Shown piece after piece: positions 15,926 to 23,114 of a DNA stretch of 64,000 nucleotides. This stretch comes from SCGC-AG-212-J23 sp035649175 (lineage in GTDB: Bacteria; Pseudomonadota; Gammaproteobacteria; Burkholderiales; SG8-39): NCBI GenBank assembly GCA_035649175.1, contig DASRKB010000169.1, positions 61,889-125,888 on the forward strand, given 5' to 3'. A program made the translations under genes and the position numbers. Numbering within the stretch: the stretch's first letter is position 1; each line of letters opens with the position of its first letter. Below the pieces are notes generated by a model. It had not been told where the DNA came from. It saw only the letters and a program-made list of their open reading frames with translations, and did no database searches.

Positions 15926-16177
15926 ATGAAACGAGTCCTAGTTATTGCGGTCGTCGCCGCGTTCGGCGCGGCGCTTGGCGGCTGCGCCGAGCGCGAGCAA
16001 TCCGCCCTGTACAAGGACGGCAAGTACCGCGGCAAGCCCGATACGCAGCCGTGGGACAACGCGCCTGCCGCGTACGGCGCGGGAATGTGGACGAAGGGCG
16101 ACCACGAAAGCTGGGAGAACCAGCTTCGCGCGCGCAATATCACCGCCCAGAACGAGCACAGGCGCATCGGCCACTAG
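15926..16177 (+). CDS. Small lipoprotein, unknown
   Basis: 83 residues with a signal peptide and lipobox ALGGC, then a hydrophilic mature part with YKDGKYRGKPDTQPWDN and a Trp/Glu/Arg-rich tail. Short exported proteins with a KYxGKPD-type motif occur with metal or acid-tolerance genes; the function is unknown. GAAAGGAGG precedes ATG 15926. It is the last intact gene before a rearranged remnant. Confidence 0.65.
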   Translation: MKRVLVIAVVAAFGAALGGCAEREQSALYKDGKYRGKPDTQPWDNAPAAYGAGMWTKGDHESWENQLRARNITAQNEHRRIGH

Positions 16178-16187
16178 GGCGCAAGCG

Positions 16188-16571
16188 TGCCTTGAGCGTC
16201 GTTACGTCGCCCTCGCCGTGCTTGCGCTCGGCATGCTGGTGCTTGCCGCTGGCGCCTTCGCGTGGCTCTGGCCGAGACCGGACCCCGGCGTGTTGGAGGC
16301 CAACGGGCAGGTGCGCGGCACCGAAGTCACGGTGAGCGCGAAGGCGGGCGGCGTCCTTGAGGTGGTCGCGGTCCGCGAAGGCACGCAGGTGGCGAAGGCG
16401 TGTATGTGCCGGAGCCAGTCCGGTGCGCCACTAATGGAGCTCGCGCTGGGCATCATTCTCAAGGGCGTGGGCATCGACGTTCTCTGGCCACAACTGGCTG
16501 GGCTCGCGGCGGTCGGCACCGCTCTCATGCGAGCTGCGCTCGCGCGCCTGCGACGCCACCTCTACGTGTGA
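16188..16571 (+). pseudogene. Deletion remnant: HlyD N-terminus joined to an ABC-2 permease C-terminus
   Basis: One frame reads first like the start of an HlyD/YbhG membrane-fusion protein: a single TM helix, then LEANGQVRGTEVTVSAKAGG and VREGTQVAKA. It then switches near 16405 to CMCRSQSG and a segment ELALGIILKGVGIDVLWPQL plus a terminal helix and RLRRHLYV, which is the usual end of an ABC-2 exporter permease. The middle of a four- or five-gene exporter is therefore missing. No good start codon is visible; GTG 16218 is possible. An in-frame chimera could still be made, but a loss-of-function scar is the simpler reading. Confidence 0.7.
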
Positions 16572-16575
16572 GGCG

Positions 16576-16962
16576 CTAGCGCAACTGCCAGCGGAACATG
16601 CGGGGCGAGGACTCGCCGGGGCGCTGTAACCGCAGCTCCAGCCCGGCCGGCAGCGGGCTGATGGCCTTGAAGCGCAGCACGCCCTTGCGGTGGTGACCCC
16701 CAGGGGCATCGCCCTGCCAGGCGAGCGGCGCGGCGGTTTCCCCGCCCGCGTGCAGGCTCGCGGATTTCGCTGGCTCGTCGCTGAGGTCCTGCGTGTGCGT
16801 GTCGAACACGAGCTCGAATTCCCACACTGGCCCGGCGAGGCCGCGCGGCGTCGCTTTCACGGTGACGCCGTTCGCCGAGATCGACTGCGTCGGCAAGGCG
16901 CCGGCCGCGGCAACGGCGACTGAGATTCCCAGGGCAAGGAGCGCGATCAGGCCGCGACGCAT
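16576..16962 (-). CDS. Exported protein of unknown function
   Basis: 128 residues from ATG 16962. A signal peptide (MRRGLIALLALGISVAVAAAG) leads to a beta-rich domain (VWEFELVFDTHTQDLSD, GHHRKGVLRFKAISPLPAG, ELRLQRPGESSPRMFRWQL). The pattern suggests a small beta-sandwich; no family is recognised. It overlaps the membrane protein upstream (16947-17390) by 16 nt, so they form a two-gene operon read leftward from the box at 17424. It ends 4 bp from the remnant on the other strand. Confidence 0.65.
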   Translation of the reverse strand: MRRGLIALLALGISVAVAAAGALPTQSISANGVTVKATPRGLAGPVWEFELVFDTHTQDLSDEPAKSASLHAGGETAAPLAWQGDAPGGHHRKGVLRFKAISPLPAGLELRLQRPGESSPRMFRWQLR

Positions 16963-17390
16963 CTGGCATGCTCCCGCGTGGCGTTCAAGAGGTTCCTGCC
17001 GATGTAGGCGATGCCGGCGGCGTTGAAGGCGAGGCCGGCCCAGAAGAGCTCGACCTGGTAGTGCGCCGCGAAGGTCACGAGGCCCGTAGTGCCGAGAACC
17101 GGGGCGACATTGGCGATGTAGTGTGCGCAGCACGACACCATGGCGGCGCCGGAGGTGGTCCCCGTCGTCGCCATCACGGCGCGCGGGCCGGCGGCATGCA
17201 CGACCTGCCGCAACCGCACGAAGAGCGCCACCTGGACGCCGAACCCGGCCCCCAGGGCGACCAGGTAGCCCCAGTAATCCCGGAACTGCTGCAGGGTGAA
17301 TTCCCAGCCGGAAATCGCCGTGAGCGCCCCGAAGTAAAGGCCAAGCAAGCCGCCAAGAGACGCAAAGCCAAGGAGAACTGCGACGCCCAT
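16947..17390 (-). CDS. Membrane protein with a CCAH motif
   Basis: 147 residues from ATG 17390. Four hydrophobic segments (VAVLLGFASLGGLLGLYFGA, YLVALGAGFGVQVALFV, the region with TSGAAMVSCCAHYIANVAPV, and FWAGLAFNAAGIAYIG). The Cys-Cys-Ala-His stretch inside a membrane segment would suit a metal or thiol site, and such proteins occur in metal clusters. The function is unknown. A longer open frame upstream would run through the FNR-like box and is not favoured. Confidence 0.65.
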   Translation of the reverse strand: MGVAVLLGFASLGGLLGLYFGALTAISGWEFTLQQFRDYWGYLVALGAGFGVQVALFVRLRQVVHAAGPRAVMATTGTTSGAAMVSCCAHYIANVAPVLGTTGLVTFAAHYQVELFWAGLAFNAAGIAYIGRNLLNATREHARCVAA

Positions 17391-17423
17391 GGAGGGATTA
17401 GAGCGCTGCGCCAAGCCAATCGT

Positions 17424-17437
17424 TTGACGTGGGTCAA
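17424..17437. promoter_or_regulatory. FNR/DNR-like box TTGAC-GTGG-GTCAA between divergent genes
   Basis: The arms TTGAC and GTCAA are perfect inverted repeats separated by 4 bp. The box lies in the 100-bp gap between the CCAH membrane protein (minus, start 17390) and the Spy-like gene (plus, start 17491), 33 and 53 bp from the two starts, so it could serve both directions. It is the most symmetrical of the three boxes. Confidence 0.55.
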
Positions 17438-17490
17438 GCCTCCCGTCCGCGCCGGTGTCAAGCTGGCAGTCAGACGAAAGGAGTCCTGAA

Positions 17491-17976
17491 ATGAAACGCA
17501 CACTGATCGGCGCCACTCTCGTGGCGGCAGCAATCGTCGGCGGCACGGCGCTCGCGCAAGGCTACGGCATGGGCCCCGGCATGATGGGCGGGTACGGGCC
17601 CGGTTACGGCATGGGTCCCGGGATGATGGGCGGCTACGGGCCAGGACGCGGGATGGGGCCCGGCATGGGGCCGGGCATGATGGGCGGCGGCTACGGGCCG
17701 TACGCGGGCCTCGACCTCACCGACGACCAGCGCAAGAAGGTCGACGCCATCCAGGAAGACGTGTGGCGCAAGCAGGGCGAGCTGATGGGCGCGATGCACG
17801 CGCAGGGCTACCGCATGCACGAGAGCTTCGACTTCGGCAAGGACGACGCAGCGGCGCGGGCGGCCTTCGACACCATGGCCACCATGCACAAGCAGATGTT
17901 CGAGCTGCGGCTCGAGGCGCGCAAGCGCATCGACGCGGTGCTCACGCCTGAGCAGCGCAAGCAGATCGGCCGCTAG
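17491..17976 (+). CDS. Spy/CpxP-like periplasmic protein with Met/Gly repeats
   Basis: 161 residues. A signal peptide ending ALAQ is followed by Met/Gly/Tyr repeats (residues about 24-70) and then a helical LTxxQ-type domain (LTDDQRKKVDAIQEDVWRKQ ... LTPEQRKQI). The helical part resembles Spy/CpxP/ZraP-like periplasmic chaperones and metal-stress proteins. The repeat segment adds more than ten Met residues, which could bind Cu(I). GAAAGGAG precedes ATG 17491. DUF411 follows after 1 bp. Confidence 0.8.
   Translation: MKRTLIGATLVAAAIVGGTALAQGYGMGPGMMGGYGPGYGMGPGMMGGYGPGRGMGPGMGPGMMGGGYGPYAGLDLTDDQRKKVDAIQEDVWRKQGELMGAMHAQGYRMHESFDFGKDDAAARAAFDTMATMHKQMFELRLEARKRIDAVLTPEQRKQIGR
17560..17700 (+). 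repeat. Tandem 42-bp repeats coding for a Met/Gly-rich segment
   Basis: Two in-frame 42-bp units (17560-17601 and 17602-17643) each encode GYGMGPGMMGGYGP. A third degenerate 57-bp unit (17644-17700) encodes a longer variant with an extra GMGP. Copy number probably varies between strains by slippage or recombination. Confidence 0.85.
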
Positions 17977-17977
17977 C

Positions 17978-18424
17978 ATGGCGACGCGGCGCACTTTCCT
18001 CCTCGGCGCGGCGGGCGCCATGGCGTTCGCCGCCGTTCCTGCGGCGAACGCCCAGGTCAGGCCGCTTGTCACCGTGTACAAGAGCCCGACTTGCGGCTGC
18101 TGCGGCGAGTGGGAGAAGCACATGCAGGCGAGCGGTTTTCGGGTCGACACGCACAAGGTTCCCAATGTCGTCCCGATCAAGGGCAACCTCGGCGTGCCGC
18201 AAGCGCTCCACTCCTGCCACACCGCGATCGTCGGCGGCTATGTGCTCGAGGGGCACGTGCCGGCTTCCGACGTCAAGCGGCTGCTCAGCGAGCGCCCCAA
18301 GATCACTGGCCTCGCCGTTCCCGGGATGATCCCGGGCTCGCCCGGCATGGAGCAGGGGACGCCCCAACCGTACGCGACGATCGCGTTCGACGATCGCGGC
18401 ACGCGGGTATTCGCGCAGCACTGA
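17978..18424 (+). CDS. DUF411 metal-binding protein
   Basis: 148 residues with a twin-arginine-like signal (ATRRTFLLGAAGA) and the DUF411 core: VYKSPTCGCCGEWEKHM, HSCHTAIVGGYVLEGHVPA and GLAVPGMIPGSPGME. The thioredoxin-like fold with CGCC is thought to bind copper or other soft metals in the periplasm. It directly follows the Spy-like gene (1-bp gap) and precedes the AhpD-HD-GYP gene (10-bp gap), so the three are probably co-transcribed from the FNR-like promoter region. Confidence 0.88.
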   Translation: MATRRTFLLGAAGAMAFAAVPAANAQVRPLVTVYKSPTCGCCGEWEKHMQASGFRVDTHKVPNVVPIKGNLGVPQALHSCHTAIVGGYVLEGHVPASDVKRLLSERPKITGLAVPGMIPGSPGMEQGTPQPYATIAFDDRGTRVFAQH

Positions 18425-18434
18425 CGGCAGGACC

Positions 18435-19610
18435 ATGGCACGGGTAGCCGCCGCGAAGGCCGAGCGCTACCCGTGGTATGTGCGCCTGATCCTCGCCTTG
18501 CAGCGCAGGAAGTACGGCGTCGAGCTGGAGCCGGCCCGCCTTTGGGGCCGGATGCCGCTCGCCTTCGTTTGGTTCACGTTCCTTTACCGCGCCATCGACC
18601 GCGGGCGCTCGCCACTCGAGCCGGGTTTGCGCGCGCTGGTGCAGGTGAGAATCTCGCAGATCAACTGGTGCGGGTTCTGCGTCGACTCCAACGGCGCGGC
18701 AGCGCTCGAGCGCCATGTCGCTCCGCAGAAGCTCGAGGCGCTGCCGCGATACGAGTCCTCGCCGCTATTCAGCGAGCGCGAGCGCGCGGCGCTCGCCTAC
18801 GCCGAGGCGGCAACGGACCCGGCGAAGGGTGTCGACGAGGGGTGCTTTGCGCGATTGCGCGCGCAGCTCGATGAGCAAGCGATTCTCGAGCTGACCGCCT
18901 TGGTGGCCTTCCAGAACCTGTCGAGCAAGTTCAACGCCGCGCTGGCGGTCGCGCCCCAGGGCTTGTGCCCGCTGGAGCCGCCGAAGACTGCTCTCGCCGG
19001 CGACATGCACGCCGAGCTCGCCGAAGCCATGGCGGCCGCACTCGACGCCCGTGAGCATGAAACCGGCCTGCACTCCAAGCGCGTCGCCTGCCATACTCTC
19101 GTGGTTGCGCGCCGGTTCACTGCCGAGCCGCAGATCCTGCGCCAAGTGTACTGGGGGGCGCTTCTCCACGACATCGGCAAGATCGGTATTCCCGACCGGA
19201 TCCTGCTGAAGAACGGCCCGCTGAGCGCCGACGAATGGGGTGTGATGCGCGGCCATCCCGAGATCGGCCACCGCATCCTCGCCTCGCTCCCTGGCATGGC
19301 CACCGCCGCGGATATCGTGATCGCTCACGAGGAGCGCTTCGACGGCAGCGGTTATCCGCGTGGGCTCGCGGGAATGGCCATCCCGCTCTGGGCGCGGCTT
19401 TTCGCCGTCATCGATACGCTTGATGCCATGACCTCGGACCGGCTATACCGCAAGGCGCTTTCCTTCGAAGCGGCCAAAGCCGAGATCGCCGACCAGGCGG
19501 GCAGGCAGTTTGATCCGCAGGCGGTGCGCGCCTTCATGGCGGAAGAGGACGCCTTGCGCGCCATGGTGGGGGCCAAGTGCGCCGATCCGCAATGGAGCGC
19601 GCCCCTGTGA
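18435..19610 (+). CDS. Fusion of an AhpD/carboxymuconolactone-decarboxylase-like domain with an HD-GYP domain
   Basis: A single 391-residue frame. Residues about 35-180 form an AhpD-like helical domain with NWCGFCVD (Cys79, Cys82); the His usual four residues after the second Cys is Asn86. Residues about 190-375 form an HD-GYP phosphodiesterase with all key motifs: LHSKRV (His213), HDIGKIGIPD (His245-Asp246), GHPEIG, AHEERFDGSGYPRG, and DAMTSDRLYR. HD-GYP enzymes degrade cyclic di-GMP. No response-regulator receiver domain is present, so the thiol domain may be the input. ATG 18435 follows GGCAGGACC. No stop or frame change separates the halves. Confidence 0.88.
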   Translation: MARVAAAKAERYPWYVRLILALQRRKYGVELEPARLWGRMPLAFVWFTFLYRAIDRGRSPLEPGLRALVQVRISQINWCGFCVDSNGAAALERHVAPQKLEALPRYESSPLFSERERAALAYAEAATDPAKGVDEGCFARLRAQLDEQAILELTALVAFQNLSSKFNAALAVAPQGLCPLEPPKTALAGDMHAELAEAMAAALDAREHETGLHSKRVACHTLVVARRFTAEPQILRQVYWGALLHDIGKIGIPDRILLKNGPLSADEWGVMRGHPEIGHRILASLPGMATAADIVIAHEERFDGSGYPRGLAGMAIPLWARLFAVIDTLDAMTSDRLYRKALSFEAAKAEIADQAGRQFDPQAVRAFMAEEDALRAMVGAKCADPQWSAPL

Positions 19611-19646
19611 GCGACCAGATCGCACGGCTGGAGTCGGAGTAGCGCC

Positions 19647-20381
19647 ATGGCCGATGCTACGGCGATCGGGGTGCTGACGGCTTTTGCCGCCGGCATGGTG
19701 TCCTTTCTCTCGCCTTGCGTGCTGCCGATCGTGCCCGGGTACGTCTCCTTCGTCGCGGGCGACAGCTTCCACCGCCGCCGGCTGCATGTGCAGGACCGGC
19801 TGACCGCGCTCGGCATGAGCGCGATGTTCGTCGCGGGATTTTCCGCCGTCTTCGTCGCCTTCGGCGCGAGCGCGAGCGCGCTCGGCCAATGGCTGCTGCG
19901 CTACAGATACGAGGCGAACCTGCTGGCGGGCGCGATCGTGGTCGGGTTCGGGCTTTTCATGCTCGGCTTGTGGCGGTGGATGCCGTTCCTGCAACGCGAT
20001 CTGCGCCCTCATCTGCGCCTGCCTGGCGGCAACCCTTTCGCCGCCTTCGTGCTGGGACTCGCGTTCGCCTTCGGCTGGACGCCGTGCATAGGACCCATCC
20101 TCGGTGCCATCCTGGCGGTGGCCGCCTCCGGCCCCGACGCGGGCGGAGTGGGGTTGCTCTCCGCGTACGCGCTCGGACTGGGGGTGCCGTTTTTGGCGGC
20201 GGCGCTTTTCATCGATCGTGCGGCAAGGATAGCGACGCGGCTACGGCGGTTCGGCGCCGGCCTGCAGTTGGCCGGCGGCGTCGTGATGGTCGTCGTCGGC
20301 GTGGCGATGATCACGGGCCGCATGACGGCATTTTCACTGTGGCTGCTCCAGGCGTTTCCGGCGCTGGGGCGGATCGGATAA
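19647..20381 (+). CDS. ccdA: CcdA/DsbD-type thiol-disulfide membrane transporter
   Basis: 244 residues, six membrane helices. The paired redox cysteines occur in symmetric motifs SFLSPCVLPIVPGY (first repeat) and FGWTPCIGPILGA (second repeat), as in CcdA. It passes electrons from cytoplasmic thioredoxin to periplasmic thiol proteins, needed for cytochrome c maturation or for keeping periplasmic metal proteins reduced. Candidate local clients are DUF411 and the c-type cytochrome at 22704. The start follows the AhpD-HD-GYP gene by 36 bp. Confidence 0.88.
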   Translation: MADATAIGVLTAFAAGMVSFLSPCVLPIVPGYVSFVAGDSFHRRRLHVQDRLTALGMSAMFVAGFSAVFVAFGASASALGQWLLRYRYEANLLAGAIVVGFGLFMLGLWRWMPFLQRDLRPHLRLPGGNPFAAFVLGLAFAFGWTPCIGPILGAILAVAASGPDAGGVGLLSAYALGLGVPFLAAALFIDRAARIATRLRRFGAGLQLAGGVVMVVVGVAMITGRMTAFSLWLLQAFPALGRIG

Positions 20382-20417
20382 CTGCCGCCGGAGATAAAGG
20401 CAAGACAAGGAGAAGCT

Positions 20418-20693
20418 GTGAATCTTTCTCTAAGGGTCGGCGCTGCGGTTGCTGCCACGGTAGCCTTCGCGTACGCCATGTGCACGCTGGTATTCCTGTT
20501 ATGGCCCGAGACCGCCGTCAACTTCATCCGCGCGCTGTTTCACGGCCTGGAGTTCCGCGAGCTGCGGAACGGCCCGGCGCTGTTCGAGTTCGACCGGTTC
20601 GTCTACGTGCTCTTCATTCTGGCGGTATGGGTTTTTTGGCTCGGCGCGCTCTCCGGCTGGCTATTCGAGCGGCTAGGGCGCGCAAGAGCCTGA
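20418..20693 (+). CDS. DUF5676 membrane protein
   Basis: 91 residues from GTG 20418 with AAGGAGAAG just before it. Two hydrophobic segments (AVAATVAFAYAMCTLVFLLW and FVYVLFILAVWVFWLGALSGW) flank an amphipathic FIRALFHGLEFREL, the DUF5676 signature. The function is unknown; members co-occur with copper ATPases and oxidases. Its 3' end overlaps the convergent VTT gene by 80 bp. Confidence 0.75.
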   Translation: MNLSLRVGAAVAATVAFAYAMCTLVFLLWPETAVNFIRALFHGLEFRELRNGPALFEFDRFVYVLFILAVWVFWLGALSGWLFERLGRARA

Positions 20694-21333
20694 CGGCGAA
20701 CGGCAGCGCGACGACGAGTGCCAGTCCGAGGGCGGCGATCATCGCCTGCCTCGCCTCGCCCGCGGCCATCTCGGCGCCGAAGTGCGCGAGGAGAAAGCTC
20801 GCCGGCACGATGCCGGCGAGTGTGGCGAGCGCAAAGCGCCATGGCGAGAGCACTGTCAGGCCGGCGGCGTAGCTGATGACGTCGAAGGACACGAAAGGCA
20901 GCAGGCGGCTGACGAAGACCAGGCCCATCAGCGCGTTCTGCGAGCCAAGCCAGCCGAGCGCGATGCGCTCGCCGAGCCAGCCACGCAGCGCCTCATAGCC
21001 GGCGAGGCGGGCGATGCCGAAGGCGGCCAGCGCACCGATCTCGGCGCCGGCGAGGACGTAAAGCGTGCCCCACGTGTGCCCGTAGGCGGCGCCGGCGGCG
21101 AGCGCGATCGGCGCGCTGGGGATCGGGCTGACCAGGATGGCGAGCGCCATCAGGCCGACGACGACGGCGGGTCCCCACGGCCCGAGGCCGGCGACGAACG
21201 ACTTCAGCCGCTGCGAGTCCAATACCGTCATCAGCAGGGCGGAATCGCGCAGCAGCCAGTACGCCGCCGCGAGAGCGAGCAGGAGCGCGATGCCTGCGAC
21301 AATACGAGATCGCCTCATGTATCCGCCCAGCAT
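20614..21333 (-). CDS. TVP38/TMEM64 (VTT-domain) membrane protein
   Basis: 239 residues with about six membrane segments. The VTT core is visible as SPIPSAPIALAAGAAYGHTWGT and FVSRLLPFVSFDVISYAAGL. VTT/DedA-like proteins act in membrane lipid or selenite handling; the exact role is unknown. ATG 21333 leaves only 3 bp to the divergent oxidase; ATG 21318 is an alternative start. The C-terminus is strongly basic (RIASRRARRAKKP). Confidence 0.82.
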   Translation of the reverse strand: MLGGYMRRSRIVAGIALLLALAAAYWLLRDSALLMTVLDSQRLKSFVAGLGPWGPAVVVGLMALAILVSPIPSAPIALAAGAAYGHTWGTLYVLAGAEIGALAAFGIARLAGYEALRGWLGERIALGWLGSQNALMGLVFVSRLLPFVSFDVISYAAGLTVLSPWRFALATLAGIVPASFLLAHFGAEMAAGEARQAMIAALGLALVVALPFAVRLLRALAARIASRRARRAKKPIPPE

Positions 21334-21336
21334 CGC

Positions 21337-22707
21337 ATGAACCGCCGGCGCTTTCTCAAGCTCGCCACCGCTGGCGCCGCCGCCAGCGTGGCGCCAAGCC
21401 TCGCGTTACCGGCGGACGCGCCGCGCATATTGCGCGCGGAGCACGCGGAGCAACACCTCGTCGGGGCGACGAACCCGGAGACTGCGGTCTGGGCCTACGG
21501 CGGCACGGTTCCCGGACCCGAGCTGCGCTTGCGCCAGGGCGAGCGGCTGCGCATCGAAGTCGAGAACGCGCTGCCGGTGGACACGACGGTGCACTTCCAC
21601 GGCATCCGGCTGCCCAACGCGATGGATGGAGTGCCGAATCTCACCCAGGCGCCGATCGCGAAGAACGGCGGGCGTTTCATGTACGAGTTCGATCTGCCGG
21701 ACGCCGGCACGTTCTGGTACCACCCGCATCTCGGCAGCCCGGAACAGGTGGGTCGCGGGCTCTATGGCGCGCTGGTCGTTGAAGAGCGCGAGCCGCCGGC
21801 GGTGGACCGCGATCTCGTGTGGGTGCTCTCCGACTGGCGGCTCGACCGCAATGCGCGGATCACCGGCGACTTCATGAGCTTCATGGACGCGAGCCACGCG
21901 GGGCGCATCGGCAACACCGTGACGGTGAACGGCGCGGTCAGGGACGTCTTTGCGGTGCGGGCCGGCGAGCGAGTTCGCCTTCGGCTCATCAATGCGTCGA
22001 ACGCGCGGATCTACGGGCTGCGATTCGAGGGCCACGAGCCGTGGGTCATCGCGCTGGAGGGCCATCCCGTCGCGCCGCGTGCCGCGGAGCGGATCGTGCT
22101 CGGGCCGGCGATGCGCGCGGACCTCGTGCTCGACTGCAAAGGCGATCCCGGCACCCGGCATCGCGTGATCGACGACTTCTACCAGCGCCGGGCCTACCGG
22201 CTTCTCGACCTCGAGTACGCCAGTGACCCCGCCCTAAGGAAGACTTCCGGCCCGGTGCCGTCATTGCCGGCAAATCCGGTCACGCAACCCGATCTCGCGC
22301 GCGCCGAGCGCCACCGCGTGGTGTTCGGCGGCGGCATGATGGGCGCGATGCCGAGCCAGCGCACGCAACGCGGCATGTTCTGGACGGTGAACGGCAAGGT
22401 GCTTCCGGAAGGCCATCACCATCCCGATCCGATGCTCACGCTCGTACGTGGAAAGTCCTACACGCTCGAGCTCATCAACGACACTTCGTGGCACCACCCG
22501 ATCCACCTCCATGGCCACGTGTTCCGGGTGCTGGAGCGAAACGGCCGGAAGGTGGAAGGCGGGGAGTGGGGCGACACGGTGCTGATCGATCCCGACAGTC
22601 GGGCCGAGATCGCCTTCGTCGCCGACAATCCGGGCGACTGGATGTTCCACTGCCACGTGCTCGAGCACCAGGCGAGCGGCATGATGGCCGTCATCCGCGT
22701 GGCGTGA
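21337..22707 (+). CDS. Second multicopper oxidase (CumA/SufI-like)
   Basis: 456 residues with a Tat signal (NRRRFLKLATAGAA). Copper motifs are complete: HFHGIRLPNAMDG, YHPHLGSPEQVG, HHPIHLHGHVFRV and HCHVLEHQASGMM. It has the three-domain layout of laccase-like oxidases and an exposed GGGMMGAMPSQRTQRGM segment rich in Met. Its stop overlaps the GTG start of a lipoprotein cytochrome c, which overlaps the next gene too, so oxidase, cytochrome and beta-propeller protein are made together. No strong ribosome site is seen before ATG 21337. Confidence 0.92.
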   Translation: MNRRRFLKLATAGAAASVAPSLALPADAPRILRAEHAEQHLVGATNPETAVWAYGGTVPGPELRLRQGERLRIEVENALPVDTTVHFHGIRLPNAMDGVPNLTQAPIAKNGGRFMYEFDLPDAGTFWYHPHLGSPEQVGRGLYGALVVEEREPPAVDRDLVWVLSDWRLDRNARITGDFMSFMDASHAGRIGNTVTVNGAVRDVFAVRAGERVRLRLINASNARIYGLRFEGHEPWVIALEGHPVAPRAAERIVLGPAMRADLVLDCKGDPGTRHRVIDDFYQRRAYRLLDLEYASDPALRKTSGPVPSLPANPVTQPDLARAERHRVVFGGGMMGAMPSQRTQRGMFWTVNGKVLPEGHHHPDPMLTLVRGKSYTLELINDTSWHHPIHLHGHVFRVLERNGRKVEGGEWGDTVLIDPDSRAEIAFVADNPGDWMFHCHVLEHQASGMMAVIRVA

Positions 22708-23114
22708 GGCAGCTCGTCGTCCTGTTACTCGTCGCCGGATGCGGGGACGCGCTGCCCGATCTCGCCCAGGGCAAAGCGCTCTACGACCTGCATTGCGCGA
22801 GCTGCCATGGCCTGAGGCTCGAAGGGCAGCCGAACTGGCGCCAGCGGCTGGCCAACGGCCGCATGCCGGCGCCACCGCACGACGAGAGCGGGCACACCTG
22901 GCATCACCCCGACGAGGTTCTTTTCGGAATCACGAAGCACGGCATGGTGCCGCCGTACGCGCCGCCCGGCTACCCGAGCGACATGCCGGCGTTCGGTGGC
23001 GCGCTCTCCGACGCCGAGATCCGGGCGGTGCTCGCGTACATCGCGAGCCAATGGAAAAGCCCCGAGGTGCTTGCCGCGCGCGAGCAGATCATCCGCAATG
23101 CGAGGAAGCGATGA
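22704..23114 (+). CDS. Lipoprotein cytochrome c
   Basis: 136 residues from GTG 22704. Signal with lipobox LLVAGC, then one class-I haem site CASCH with axial Met in SDMPAFGGALSDAE. It is likely anchored in a membrane facing the periplasm. GTGA overlap with the oxidase upstream and ATGA overlap with the beta-propeller gene downstream indicate translational coupling, and suggest the cytochrome donates to or accepts electrons from the oxidase. Confidence 0.88.
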   Translation: MRQLVVLLLVAGCGDALPDLAQGKALYDLHCASCHGLRLEGQPNWRQRLANGRMPAPPHDESGHTWHHPDEVLFGITKHGMVPPYAPPGYPSDMPAFGGALSDAEIRAVLAYIASQWKSPEVLAAREQIIRNARKR

